DNA of 41,486 nt, taken from NCBI GenBank assembly GCA_030611015.1, contig JAUWQP010000003.1, positions 1 through 41,486 of the forward strand. Reading direction: 5' to 3'. The notes under the pieces are model-generated. The model was not told the DNA's origin, did no database searches, and saw nothing but the letters and a program-made list of their open reading frames with translations. The stretch comes from Chloroflexota bacterium (lineage in GTDB: Bacteria; Chloroflexota; Dehalococcoidia; GIF9; AB-539-J10). Made by a program: the position numbers and the translations under genes. This document shows positions 7,618 through 16,233 of this stretch, piece by piece. Positions within the stretch are counted from its first letter, which is position 1; the number at the start of each line of letters is the position of its first letter.

Positions 7618-8871
7618 ATGCAAGAGCTGCGTGTCAACGGAAAGCGACTCTGGGAGAGCATCATGGAGACGGCAAAGTTTGGTGCCATGTCTAGGGGTGG
7701 GGTGTCGCGCCTCTCCCTGAGCGATGAGGACCGTCGGGTCAGGGATTGGTTTGCGGAGGCATGCAAGGGGGCCAGGTGTGAGGTGACGGTGGACGACATG
7801 GGTAATATGTTTGCTCGTCGGTCGGGAAGGCATAATGCGGCGGTGCCCATTGCTATAGGCAGTCATCTGGACACACAGCCCGCTGGGGGTAAGTTTGACG
7901 GCATTGCCGGAGTGCTGTCGGGCCTGGAGGTAATACGGACACTGAACGATGTTGGCTACTGCACAGAGGCCCCACTCGAGGTGATTAACTGGACGAACGA
8001 AGAAGGATCGCGTTTCGCTCCACCGATGCTGGGATCGGGCGTGTTCGCCGAGGTCATCAGCCGGGATTTCGCCTATTCGCGGGAAGACCGGCAGGGAAAG
8101 AAGTTCGGCGAGGAGCTGGAGCGTATCGGATACCGCGGAAGCGCCAGGTGTGGTGAACACAGGCTGAGTACATATTTCGAGCTGCACATTGAGCAGGGGC
8201 CGATGTTGGAGATGGGAGGCAAGACAATCGGCGTGGTCACAGAGGCTCAGGGCCAGCGCTGGTATGAGGTGACCCTCACCGGTCAGGCGGGCCACGCGGG
8301 CAGCACCCCGATGCACCTGCGGAAAGACGCGCTACTCGGCTGTGCGCGGATTGTCGAAGGAGTGAATCGCATCGGGCTGGACCATGCACCGCTGGCAGTA
8401 TCCACAGTGGGGCTGGTGGAGGTGAGGCCCAACTCGCCCAACGTGATCCCGGGCTCGGTGTTCTTCACTGTTGACCTGCGCCACCCGGAGGATGACATGA
8501 TGGCGAAAATGGACGCCGAATTCCGGGAGATGATGAGCAGGGTGGCAGGAGAATCCGGGCTCGGGGTGGAGCTGTCGGAAATCTATGTAAGACCGTCGAC
8601 GGAGTTTGACAGGGCATGTGTGGAACAGGTGCGCGAGGCGGCCGAGAGGCTCAATTATAAATACAGGGAGATGGTATCGGGACCGGGGCATGATGCACTA
8701 TACGTGGCGAGGGTAGTCCCCGCTGCGCTGGTATTCATCCCCTGTGAAGGAGGAATCAGCCACGATGAGGCTGAGAACGCAAGACCAGAGGACGTGGAGG
8801 CGGGGGCCAATGTGCTGTTGCACGTGGTGCTGGCGCGGGATGCCACGACGTTTGAAGGAAAACACGTTTAA
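7618..8871 (+). CDS. M20-family N-carbamoyl-L-amino-acid hydrolase / allantoate amidohydrolase
   Basis: A 417-residue binuclear metal hydrolase of the AtzC/HyuC/AllC branch of peptidase family M20. It cleaves the carbamoyl or amidine group from N-carbamoyl amino acids, ureidoglycolate or allantoate. Metal ligands are in order: His83 in GSHLDT, Asp94 in GKFDG, Glu128/Glu129 in TNEEG, His190 in ELHIEQG and His382 in GISHDEAE. QAGHAGSTPM marks the dimerisation/lid domain with the substrate-gating His. The length is typical (about 410). A very strong Shine-Dalgarno (AAAGGAGGT) precedes the ATG. The gene is noticeably richer in G+C than the operon on the right, a possible sign of acquisition. No hydantoinase or transporter is adjacent, so the exact substrate is undetermined. 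Confidence 0.9.
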   Translation: MQELRVNGKRLWESIMETAKFGAMSRGGVSRLSLSDEDRRVRDWFAEACKGARCEVTVDDMGNMFARRSGRHNAAVPIAIGSHLDTQPAGGKFDGIAGVLSGLEVIRTLNDVGYCTEAPLEVINWTNEEGSRFAPPMLGSGVFAEVISRDFAYSREDRQGKKFGEELERIGYRGSARCGEHRLSTYFELHIEQGPMLEMGGKTIGVVTEAQGQRWYEVTLTGQAGHAGSTPMHLRKDALLGCARIVEGVNRIGLDHAPLAVSTVGLVEVRPNSPNVIPGSVFFTVDLRHPEDDMMAKMDAEFREMMSRVAGESGLGVELSEIYVRPSTEFDRACVEQVREAAERLNYKYREMVSGPGHDALYVARVVPAALVFIPCEGGISHDEAENARPEDVEAGANVLLHVVLARDATTFEGKHV

Positions 8872-8999
8872 GCGTCAAGCTCAACTTAGGCATTCTATCT
8901 TGAGGTGCAACTGAAGTCACCTTAACTTATCCTGCAAATGCGAATTCCTTGGCGCGGTCGTACTTTTACTAGGCACGGTTCGTTCCAACCACTCAGCCG

Positions 9000-10985
9000 T
9001 TACCCTGCCAAATCTTCCTGTGCTCTGTGGTACTCCAGCTGCAGCCGCTCCGCCACGACAGTTAGACCGTCCCATTCGTTGGTCAACCGCGCCACCTTTT
9101 TTCTCAGCACCGCATATTCACGATTCACAGCGACTATGTTTTGAGGATCTTCATAATGGGCAGGGTCAGCCATGATGGGTTCGATTTCTTTAATGCGCTC
9201 TGTAATCACAGTCACCTCCTGCTCTATTGCCGCGATACGTTGGTTTATCGGTGATATGACGCGGTAGTATTCGTTTCGGAGACGGGCTTCGAGCGCCTTG
9301 CGCCTGCGCTTTTGCACGGCGGGTGACAGGCCGTGTGGCTGCCGGCCGTGAGACCTGTTCTCTTCCGTATTTGTTACGGCATAGGAAGCAGCACTCTGCT
9401 GTAGATAATCGTCGTAACTGCCAAGGAAAACCGTTATCCGGCCGTCCCGTACCTCGATGATCTTGTTGGCGATCTCCCTGATGAGCATGCGGTCGTGGGT
9501 GATGAAACAGAGGGTCCCTTTGTAGGCATTCAGCGCGTCGGTCAAAATCTCGCGGGATGGTATATCCAGGTGGTTGGTGGGCTCGTCGAGAAGAAGAAAA
9601 TTGGCTGGCCTGATGAGCATCCTGGCGATAGCAACGCGGGTCTTCTCGCCACCGGAGAGCACCGATATATTCTTGGTGACATCGTCGCCACTGAAAAGAA
9701 ATGCCCCCAGCAGCCCACGCAGGCGCTGCTCCGGTTCGTCAGGCGCTGCACTGCGCAATTCTTCAATAATGGAGCTGCGTGGGTTAAGAGATTCTATGTA
9801 ATACTGGGCGAAGTATGCGGTGGTCACATTGTGACCGATTATGCGCTGTCCGCTTTCGAACGGCAGGACACCGGCCAGAATCCGCAGGAGGGTTGTCTTC
9901 CCTGCCCCATTTATACCAACGATGGCGGCGCGGTCACCGCGCTCCAGTGCCAAGTTAAGGTCTCGGTACACAACATGTTGCCCGTAGGACTTGTCAACGT
10001 GCTTGAGTTCGATTACGACGCGGCCGCTCCGTGGAGGCTCTGGAAAGTTGAACTTTATCTTCTTTGTTGAGCGGGGAACTGTAACCCGCTCCATCTTTTC
10101 CAGTTGTTTGATGCGGCTCTGTACTTGTGAAGCCCTGGTGTTTTTGGCGCGGAAGCGCTCAATAAAGCGCATCTGGCGGCCGATTTTGAGTTCCTGCCGC
10201 CGGGCGGCTGCCTGCTGCGTCTTGATATCCTTCTCCCGGGCAAGAACGTAGCTATCATAATTGCCTCGATAAAAGATAACGCCATCGTCCTCGATGGATA
10301 GGATTTTACTCGCAACATTATTGAGAAAAGCGCGGTCATGGGAAGTAACTAGGACTGCGCCGTGATAGCGTTTCAGGTAGTTTTCAAACCAGCGCTGCGT
10401 CTCCAGGTCAAGATAATTCGTCGGTTCATCCAGCAACAGGATATCGGGATTGAGGAACAGAAGCCTGGCCAATTCGATACGTGTCTGCCAGCCGCCACTG
10501 AACTCAGACAGCGCACGTCCGAAATCTGATTCGGCGAAACCCAGCCCGGAGAGGACAATCTTTGCCTCGTGCTCGGAATCGTAGCCGCCCTTCGCCTCGT
10601 AAAGGTGTTGCAGTTCGCCCAGTTCTTTGAGCAAACCGGTTACGGTTTCCTTGTCCTTTTCCTCAGCAAGGCCTTCCTGTATGAGGCGGATCTTGTGGGC
10701 AAGGTCGCTGACGACGTGGGATGAGCTGGAAACGTGCTCCAGCAAAGCCCGTCCCGACGATGTTTGGACATCCTGGCGGAGGTAGCCGATGGCGGTGTCA
10801 CGTCGCAGCGATATGCTGCCGGAATCCGGCATGATGTTACCGGCTATGATTTCGAAAAGAGTGGTCTTTCCGGTGCCGTTCCGTCCGATGACCGCAATGC
10901 GGTCGCTCATGCCGACGTTGAAACTGACCCCGCTGAAAAGTTCCTGATCGCTGTATGACTTGGAGATGCCAGTGACATTGAGCAT
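9000..10985 (-). CDS. ABC-F family ATP-binding cassette protein
   Basis: A 661-residue soluble twin-ATPase of the ABC-F class, without membrane segments. The first cassette has Walker A GRNGTGKTT (34-42), signature FSGGWQ near 162 and Walker B LLLDEPTNYLD (184-193). A charged linker (about 245-310) follows. The second has Walker A GINGAGKTT (357-365), signature LSGGEKTRVA and LLLDEPTNHLD. The C-terminal 130 residues are basic and coiled-coil-like (RRRKALEARLRNEYY onward), as in the YdiF/Uup-type proteins. ABC-F proteins act on the ribosomal E site as translation factors; some protect against antibiotics. Which applies here cannot be told from sequence alone. AAGAGG precedes the start. The gene is convergent with the M20 hydrolase, 128 bases away. 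Confidence 0.93.
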   Translation of the reverse strand: MLNVTGISKSYSDQELFSGVSFNVGMSDRIAVIGRNGTGKTTLFEIIAGNIMPDSGSISLRRDTAIGYLRQDVQTSSGRALLEHVSSSSHVVSDLAHKIRLIQEGLAEEKDKETVTGLLKELGELQHLYEAKGGYDSEHEAKIVLSGLGFAESDFGRALSEFSGGWQTRIELARLLFLNPDILLLDEPTNYLDLETQRWFENYLKRYHGAVLVTSHDRAFLNNVASKILSIEDDGVIFYRGNYDSYVLAREKDIKTQQAAARRQELKIGRQMRFIERFRAKNTRASQVQSRIKQLEKMERVTVPRSTKKIKFNFPEPPRSGRVVIELKHVDKSYGQHVVYRDLNLALERGDRAAIVGINGAGKTTLLRILAGVLPFESGQRIIGHNVTTAYFAQYYIESLNPRSSIIEELRSAAPDEPEQRLRGLLGAFLFSGDDVTKNISVLSGGEKTRVAIARMLIRPANFLLLDEPTNHLDIPSREILTDALNAYKGTLCFITHDRMLIREIANKIIEVRDGRITVFLGSYDDYLQQSAASYAVTNTEENRSHGRQPHGLSPAVQKRRRKALEARLRNEYYRVISPINQRIAAIEQEVTVITERIKEIEPIMADPAHYEDPQNIVAVNREYAVLRKKVARLTNEWDGLTVVAERLQLEYHRAQEDLAG

Positions 10986-11005
10986 GTATTCCTCTTACCG
11001 CTATT

Positions 11006-11011
11006 ATTATA
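11006..11011 (-). promoter_or_regulatory. Possible -10 box for the ABC-F gene
   Basis: Read on the minus strand this is a perfect TATAAT. The hexamer 17 bases upstream (TTTATT) is a poor -35 box. The predicted leader is only about 15 bases, but an AAGAGG ribosome-binding site fits in it. Confidence 0.35.
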
Positions 11012-11341
11012 ATTGGAAGAGTGGGATTAATAAAAGGGAGACTTAAAACGATCATCAGGTATAAATCCAGGTTGGAAACCCACACACGTACAGCGTTCCG
11101 CGAAGCGCCAATTTATCGCTCAACTACACTCGGACGCGTGACGAGAGTGGCTGCCACTTTCACAGTTTTGTGAACTGATAATCAGTCAGATCCTTGCCTA
11201 TAGCCTGAAGTTGACGTTCCCGGATGGGTTGCAAAGCTAAGATCGGAGGAAGCAACTCGGTATTCCTTGGTAAAATGGAATATTGTAGTGGAACGTCATT
11301 TCCTTTAGCGTTGACTTAGCTATGGGGTGTCAAATTTTGGG

Positions 11342-11380
11342 TTAAGGTGACTGGGAAATAGCGCAATCCGCGAGATTGTT
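11342..11380 (+). repeat. Dispersed intergenic repeat, copy C (degenerate)
   Basis: The segment aligns with 2404-2442 of copy B at roughly three quarters of positions, sharing GACTGG, GCAATCC and GATTGTT blocks. The 5' half of the repeat is not recognisable here. Confidence 0.5.
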
Positions 11381-11440
11381 AAGTTACAGAGCACTGCGTC
11401 GCTGTGATGCAGGACGAAGAGGGTAGCCTGCTAAACCTGC

Positions 11441-13324
11441 TTATTCTGCTTGCATTAAAGGTATTACCCACTCAATGCCTAACTCTGCCAGCTTACCCGG
11501 AGAAGGCGAGCCCTGAGGCCAGTCCATCATAGTGTAGTAAAGCTCCTTAGCTTTGCAGAAGGCTTCCCGGTCTGGAGCTACTCCCTGGAGAGGCCCGGAG
11601 GTATGGGGAGTAAAAAAGCGCCGGGGCATATTATCATCGTCGCTGGTGAAGCCCTCCCTTCGGTTAAAAGCTCGTGCCAAAGTGACGGCTCTTTCTCCTA
11701 CCGTCATCAATTCAGAGACACTGGTATTCCAGCCAGTCGCAGCGCTAACCAACTGGGCCGTCCTCTCAAATCCCACTAGACCACTAATCATAATAAAATA
11801 ACAACAGACGGCACAGTTTAAGAAGTGTCTCCATAGAGAATCATAAATGAGCAGCCGTATCTTTGCCGGAGAGAGGTCGCTGGTGGGCAGAGGCTCAAAT
11901 ATGCCTATAGCTTTAAATTGCTCCAATAGTGGGGTAAGACTGGTATAGGCTGAGTCATGCATATTATGCATATGGTCGGCGCCTGTTGGTGACATACTGA
12001 ATCCAACACCCATACCCTGCTTCCAACGAGGTTCATGCATCGGCAACTCTTGGCCCTTTATGTGGAGGGCGAATTCTTCAGTCGCTGGTCCTATTTTCTT
12101 CGCTGCCCGTGCTACACCCTCCGCCAGTAAAGCTCCCAGGCCCTGACGCAGAGCAATCTGCTCAATCATTTGTAGCAATGCCGGTCCATTGCCGAAGCGG
12201 AGGTCTAGTCCTCCAGTATCCCGCGGCGTCAGGAGACCGTGTTCAAAGCACTCCATAACAAAGGCGATAACACTGCCACAGGATATACTATCCAGGCCGT
12301 AAGCAGCGGTCAGTTCATTGCCTTTAGCGATAACTTTCAAGTCACCTATGCCACAGTTGGAGCCCAGAGCAGCTAGTGTTTCATACTCTGGACCTCCATA
12401 GTGGGGGTCAACTGTATAGGGCTTATCCACCTTTACTTCTCGTTTGCACTGAACAGGGCACGCAAAGCAACTTCTCCTCCTCAGCAAGATGGTGTCCCTC
12501 ATAGTTTCGCCACTTATACTGTCGGCTTTGTCAAATGAGCCCTTCTGAAAGTTACAGGTTGGCAAACCTCCCTGCTGGTTCAAAGGTGTAACAACCGAGG
12601 CTGTGCCTAGGTCCCGCATTCTCTTATTGTTTATTGGGGCGTTGTTCCTGATCCACCGAGCGATATCGGCCACGGCCTGTGAGTCGGCCAGAGAAAGACG
12701 CTGGTGACCTCGGCAAGCCACTGCTTTTAGGTTCTTGGAACCCATAACCGCCCCCATACCGGTTCTGCCAGCAAAAGCATCTAAATCATTCACCACGCAG
12801 GCGAAGCGAACCTGGTTCTCCCCGGCGGGTCCAATTTGAGCTACCTTTATTCCCGGGTCACCTAGCTCTTCACGGATGGCATTCTGGCACTCTAAAGTCT
12901 TTAGCCCCCAGAGGTGGCGAGCGTCCTTAATCTTAGCTTCTCCATCTCGGATGAAAAGGTAGACAGGCTTTTCTGCCTTACCCTCCACAATTATGGCATC
13001 GAAGCCAGCCATTTTGAGTTCGGCTCCCCAGTAGCCTCCGGCCTCAGCTTCGCCAAATCCTCCTGTGAGGGGTGACTTGCCACCCACGCTATGGCGGCCA
13101 CAGCCTCCTACTGGCACTCCTGTCAGCGGACCCGCGGCAAAGATGAGCTTATTGTTGGGACTAAGGGGTTCCACACCCCGCTGGAGTTCGTTAAGCAAAA
13201 AGTATCCTACAAAGCTCTCGCCGCCAAAATATTGGCGGTAGAAATTCTCTGGAGGCTCCTCAACAGTTAAGCTCTCCGAGGAGAGATTAACTCGCAAAAT
13301 CTTGCCGATATATCCATATGGCAT
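11441..13324 (-). CDS. aor: Tungsten-type aldehyde:ferredoxin oxidoreductase
   Basis: A 627-residue enzyme of the AOR family, which oxidises aldehydes to carboxylic acids (or reduces acids) with ferredoxin, using a tungsten bis-pyranopterin and one [4Fe-4S] cluster. The N-terminal MPYGYIGKILRVNLSS is the family start. AGRTGMGAVMGSKNLKA (185-201) is the pterin-binding segment. Cluster ligands are Cys286, Cys289 and Cys293 (Cx2Cx3C) plus a distal Cys in FLNCAVCC. The length matches AORs (600-630). The start at 13324 was chosen over one 33 codons upstream because AGGAG lies 8 bases before it and the family N-terminus begins there. It is cytoplasmic. In an acetogen-like cell it could interconvert acetate and acetaldehyde. 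An MFS carrier lies upstream on the same strand, about 410 bases away. Confidence 0.93.
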   Translation of the reverse strand: MPYGYIGKILRVNLSSESLTVEEPPENFYRQYFGGESFVGYFLLNELQRGVEPLSPNNKLIFAAGPLTGVPVGGCGRHSVGGKSPLTGGFGEAEAGGYWGAELKMAGFDAIIVEGKAEKPVYLFIRDGEAKIKDARHLWGLKTLECQNAIREELGDPGIKVAQIGPAGENQVRFACVVNDLDAFAGRTGMGAVMGSKNLKAVACRGHQRLSLADSQAVADIARWIRNNAPINNKRMRDLGTASVVTPLNQQGGLPTCNFQKGSFDKADSISGETMRDTILLRRRSCFACPVQCKREVKVDKPYTVDPHYGGPEYETLAALGSNCGIGDLKVIAKGNELTAAYGLDSISCGSVIAFVMECFEHGLLTPRDTGGLDLRFGNGPALLQMIEQIALRQGLGALLAEGVARAAKKIGPATEEFALHIKGQELPMHEPRWKQGMGVGFSMSPTGADHMHNMHDSAYTSLTPLLEQFKAIGIFEPLPTSDLSPAKIRLLIYDSLWRHFLNCAVCCYFIMISGLVGFERTAQLVSAATGWNTSVSELMTVGERAVTLARAFNRREGFTSDDDNMPRRFFTPHTSGPLQGVAPDREAFCKAKELYYTMMDWPQGSPSPGKLAELGIEWVIPLMQAE

Positions 13325-13737
13325 GCTCGTTCTCCTGGTAATCTCTATTGAGGCAACTGGCTCGAATGCCGTGCACCATATTTGTGAGCCGTCGGGAACT
13401 TTACTGTAATAAATATACCACAATCAAAGGTAATTTGCAGGGATTGAACAAAGAACCATTTTGTTTAGTTCCTCGTTCTGCATTAACTGAGACAAACGGG
13501 TGTACAATGCAGCAGGTTGTTAATTTTGCCTCTATGACATCTGAGGTTGATGTGGACCGAGAAATGGAGCCGCGGCGAGACTTACCCCTTAATAAGCTAC
13601 TTGACAATCTGAGCTCTTCTTTATACGGTGTCTTCCGAGCAAGATTACAAAGACGAAATTGAACTTATTAGTTGCCTGATTGATCAGGATTGGTTGCCCA
13701 CTGAGTCGGCCCACCCAATAGATTAGGCAGCCACATT
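13325..13737. other. Spacer between AOR and MFS genes
   Basis: About 410 bases between two minus-strand genes. It contains the repeat block at 13515-13583. A plus-strand open frame through here resembles no known family and overlaps the AOR start, so I do not call it. No promoter could be assigned with confidence. Confidence 0.5.
13515..13583 (+). repeat. Dispersed repeat, copy E
   Basis: Partner of 1155-1223, about 70-75 percent identical by eye. Shortly downstream at 13610 the sequence CTTGACAATCT recurs, as it does after copy D (1221-1231), with about 16 extra bases inserted in this copy. Confidence 0.45.
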
Positions 13738-15024
13738 TTAAGGGCACGTCTGGTCAACCGGTTGAACTGTGGCGCTGACTTGGGGAGTGGTTACCGCCAA
13801 TAGTATGGCGGCAACGGCAAGGCCGGTAAACACAAACCATATGGGCTGGTAACTATGCCACTTATCAAATACCCATCCGGCTAGGGGTGGGCCAGCTATA
13901 CTTCCCACCATCATTATGCCTATCACGAGGCCGTGGATGGCCCCGAAGTTGCCTCTACCAAAGAATTCCCTTATCGCAGAGCCCCTCAATGTGTTGTTGC
14001 CTCCGTAACCAATACCGAAAAGAATGAGGAAAGGCACAAGCAACCAGCTAGCTTCAGAGGAAGCAAATGCAAAACAGAGTAGGCCCCCACACATCATAGC
14101 GAAGGCAGCAGCCATCACTCGTCTCTTGTCAAGTCTATCTCCAAGCCAGCCCAAGCCAAGGCGACCGCCAATGCTTGTCAATGGGATAGCCATGGCTATA
14201 AGGCCGGACTTTGTCCTGGCGATGCCAACGCTGTAGAGATAGGGCATTACATGCATAACCACGGTACTTACCATCATCGTCTGACACAGCAATGCCAGCG
14301 CTATGTGCCAGAATGTGCGGCTCTTGAGAGCCTGCCTCGCTTTGATATTTACTTCGGCAGATTCGGCCGGAAGCGGGCAGTCATCCAATTTCAAATCCTC
14401 ATTTACTGCGCCATCAGGCTGATAGCCATATTGTTCGGGCTTATGCCTCACCAAAAGAGACAGCGGCAGGCATACAGCCAGCAGACCTATAGCGAGGATG
14501 GCGATCGTCATCCTCCACTCATACCTATCAATAAGATTAACCATGACTGGAACCAACAAGCCACTACATCCGTAGCCACAAATCATGATTCCCATGGCTA
14601 TGCCTATTTTCTTACGGAACCAATTGGCAACTGCCGTCATCAACACTGTACCGCTACAAGCACTCATGCCTGTGGCCAATAGTACGAAGGCTCCGTAGAA
14701 CATGCCCAGGGAGGCAACACGACTCAGGAGTATCAAACCCAGGCTGGTAATGATTGCTCCGCTGAATAGGAGTCTTCTTGGCCCCAACCGGTCAACAAGC
14801 ATCCCAACTAAAGGGGCAAGAAGGCCCGCCTCCAGGCCGCGTAGCGAGGCGGCAAGTGAAATTTGCGCATAGCTCCAACCAAATTCGTCCGCTAGAGGTT
14901 CAAAGATGGCAGTGAACCCATAGAAGATAACTCCACCCGTGTATAGTGAAATAAAGAAGCATGCGACAACAACCCACCATCCGTAGAATATCCGACGTGG
15001 CTTCCGATCTAAATCCAAAGGCAT
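13738..15024 (-). CDS. MFS transporter (monocarboxylate/OFA-like)
   Basis: A 428-residue, twelve-helix major facilitator. After a short basic N-terminus the first helix begins RIFYGWWVVVACFFISLYTGG (11 onward), typical of the monocarboxylate/oxalate-formate antiporter branch. The loop 2-3 signature is GMLVDRLGPRRLLFSG and the equivalent in the second half is GRLGLGWLGDRLDKRRVMA. A central cytoplasmic loop of about 35 residues separates the halves. It probably moves a small carboxylate across the cytoplasmic membrane; its neighbour, an aldehyde/acid oxidoreductase, is compatible with acid exchange, but this is inference. No strong Shine-Dalgarno precedes the ATG. Family confident, substrate unknown. 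Confidence 0.88.
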   Translation of the reverse strand: MPLDLDRKPRRIFYGWWVVVACFFISLYTGGVIFYGFTAIFEPLADEFGWSYAQISLAASLRGLEAGLLAPLVGMLVDRLGPRRLLFSGAIITSLGLILLSRVASLGMFYGAFVLLATGMSACSGTVLMTAVANWFRKKIGIAMGIMICGYGCSGLLVPVMVNLIDRYEWRMTIAILAIGLLAVCLPLSLLVRHKPEQYGYQPDGAVNEDLKLDDCPLPAESAEVNIKARQALKSRTFWHIALALLCQTMMVSTVVMHVMPYLYSVGIARTKSGLIAMAIPLTSIGGRLGLGWLGDRLDKRRVMAAAFAMMCGGLLCFAFASSEASWLLVPFLILFGIGYGGNNTLRGSAIREFFGRGNFGAIHGLVIGIMMVGSIAGPPLAGWVFDKWHSYQPIWFVFTGLAVAAILLAVTTPQVSATVQPVDQTCP

Positions 15025-15353
15025 AGCGTGAGGTTCTCTATCTTTAATGGTTCTGGAGAATAGTCCTTTGGTGCAAAGCTCTTCAAATGTAAATGCACCG
15101 ATGTAATCCTCGATGCTATCATAAATGTATGGAGTGTGTAAAATCCACGTTCCAATTGAGTAGGACAGGCTCTCCCTAGCCCCTACCTAGTCCGCGGGAG
15201 TTAAATTTGAGTGAAACCAGCGATGTTTGTGTAAATGACTGTGAAATTTCTCGAGATTCCTGATGTGTTTTGAGTGTAGTATTCCAAATACACCATCAAC
15301 AGAAGTGTAGCTCAGTACATCACCTTTGTTCTTGCTCCTGTACAAGCCTGGGC
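15025..15353. other. Spacer between MFS and DnaJ-like genes
   Basis: About 330 bases. No ORF, repeat or clear promoter was recognised. On the minus strand a possible TTGAAG/TATTCT pair lies upstream of the MFS start, too weak to call. Confidence 0.4.
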
Positions 15354-16016
15354 TTATTTTACTATAACTTTAATCAAGATGTCGCCGGGCGAGCCATCGC
15401 TTATCTGGCGAGCATTCCTCAATCTCACCACGCTGCCCGTCCTCACCCCGGCGGAAATCTTTACCTCCAGCCTTTTCCCTCTTCTTTTTAATATCTTCCT
15501 TCTCCCCTGCAAAGCCTCTTGCTGGCTAATTGCGAGCTCATAGCGAACATCCTGAGTTCTTCGAGCCTGGCCAAATATTTCATCCAGGTTGATTTCTTGC
15601 CCCGGCCAGATTTGAAATCTCACTCCGGCAGGCCTGCCACTGAAGCTTCTAAAGGAGAAAGAAGAGCCTCTGCCGTTCAAGAAATCGCCAAATATGTCGT
15701 CATGGAAATCAAATCTCAAGCCAGCTCCGCCGAAGTCCTTCATCATTTCCTCGAAAGTGGTTCGGGTGAAAGGACTGCTAAAGACGTCGCCTATTTCGCC
15801 TACAGTGCCAAATTGGTCGTACTGCTTTCTTTTTTGAGGGTCACCAAGGACTCCGTAAGCCTCGCTTATCCCCTTGAATTTCTCATTAGCCCATTTTTCT
15901 TTCCCGGGATTGCGATCGGGATGATATTGCATGGCCAGTTTCCGATAGGCCTTCTTGATTTCTGCATCCGAGGCGTTTCTTGGTAGGCCTAAAATCCCAT
16001 AATAATCCTTAGCCAT
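15354..16016 (-). CDS. J-domain protein (short DnaJ/CbpA-like)
   Basis: A 220-residue DnaJ-family co-chaperone. The J domain occupies residues 1-70: [25 protein letters not shown], the HPD motif at 32-34 (which stimulates DnaK ATPase) and [19 protein letters not shown] Gly/Phe-rich linker ([18 protein letters not shown]) follows. The C-terminus has what looks like one substrate-binding beta domain ending [10 protein letters not shown]. There is no CxxCxGxG zinc-finger region, and the protein is shorter than DnaJ (about 375) or CbpA (about 305), so one C-terminal domain appears to be missing. No dnaK or grpE is nearby. Its start is divergent from the CODH/ACS operon. The ribosome-binding site is weak. 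Confidence 0.88.
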   Translation of the reverse strand: MAKDYYGILGLPRNASDAEIKKAYRKLAMQYHPDRNPGKEKWANEKFKGISEAYGVLGDPQKRKQYDQFGTVGEIGDVFSSPFTRTTFEEMMKDFGGAGLRFDFHDDIFGDFLNGRGSSFSFRSFSGRPAGVRFQIWPGQEINLDEIFGQARRTQDVRYELAISQQEALQGRRKILKRRGKRLEVKISAGVRTGSVVRLRNARQISDGSPGDILIKVIVK

Positions 16017-16164
16017 TTAAGCTTGCTGTCCTAACCAGTCGGGAGTCTGAGGCAATTGCCAGAATTTTGCTGTCTATCTGCTCCCCAACATTCGTAAAAA
16101 TCATAGCAAAGCGGCGACATTAGCGTTGATTATCGCCTATTCTTTTCTCTGGAGGAAGGAATTT

Positions 16165-16194
16165 TTGACAAAACGATCTTTTCCTTGCTATAGT
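16165..16194 (+). promoter_or_regulatory. Probable main promoter of the Wood-Ljungdahl operon
   Basis: TTGACA (16165-16170) and TATAGT (16189-16194) are 18 bases apart. Transcription would start near 16,201, about 30-40 bases before the likely start of acsE. The same TTG could also serve as a start codon because GGAGGAAGG lies just upstream (16151-16159), so promoter and start-codon readings compete here. Confidence 0.5.
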
Positions 16195-16233
16195 ACGTTG
16201 GTTTACTCAGGATACTGCACTGATAAACCGGAG

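Larger units (their letters stand above)
10986..11440. other. Spacer between ABC-F and aldehyde oxidoreductase genes
   Basis: About 455 bases with no gene. On the minus strand a TATAAT lies at 11006-11011, close enough to the ABC-F start to be its -10 box. Positions 11342-11380 carry the degenerate repeat copy C. Nothing else was recognised. Confidence 0.55.

Noticed and set aside
7615..8316. 233-codon minus-strand ORF
   Set aside because: Antisense to the well-supported M20 hydrolase in a G+C-rich stretch where long shadow frames are expected.
8900..8925. 8-bp stem (one G-T pair) between the convergent hydrolase and ABC-F genes
   Set aside because: Placed where a terminator is expected but has no T-run on either side and a 10-base loop; too weak to call.
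9495..10070. 191-codon plus-strand ORF
   Set aside because: Lies entirely antisense to the ABC-F gene, whose motifs are intact; no family resemblance in the plus-strand product.
13348..13662. 104-codon plus-strand ORF in the AOR-MFS spacer
   Set aside because: Overlaps the AOR start on the other strand, has no ribosome-binding site or family resemblance, and contains the dispersed repeat block.
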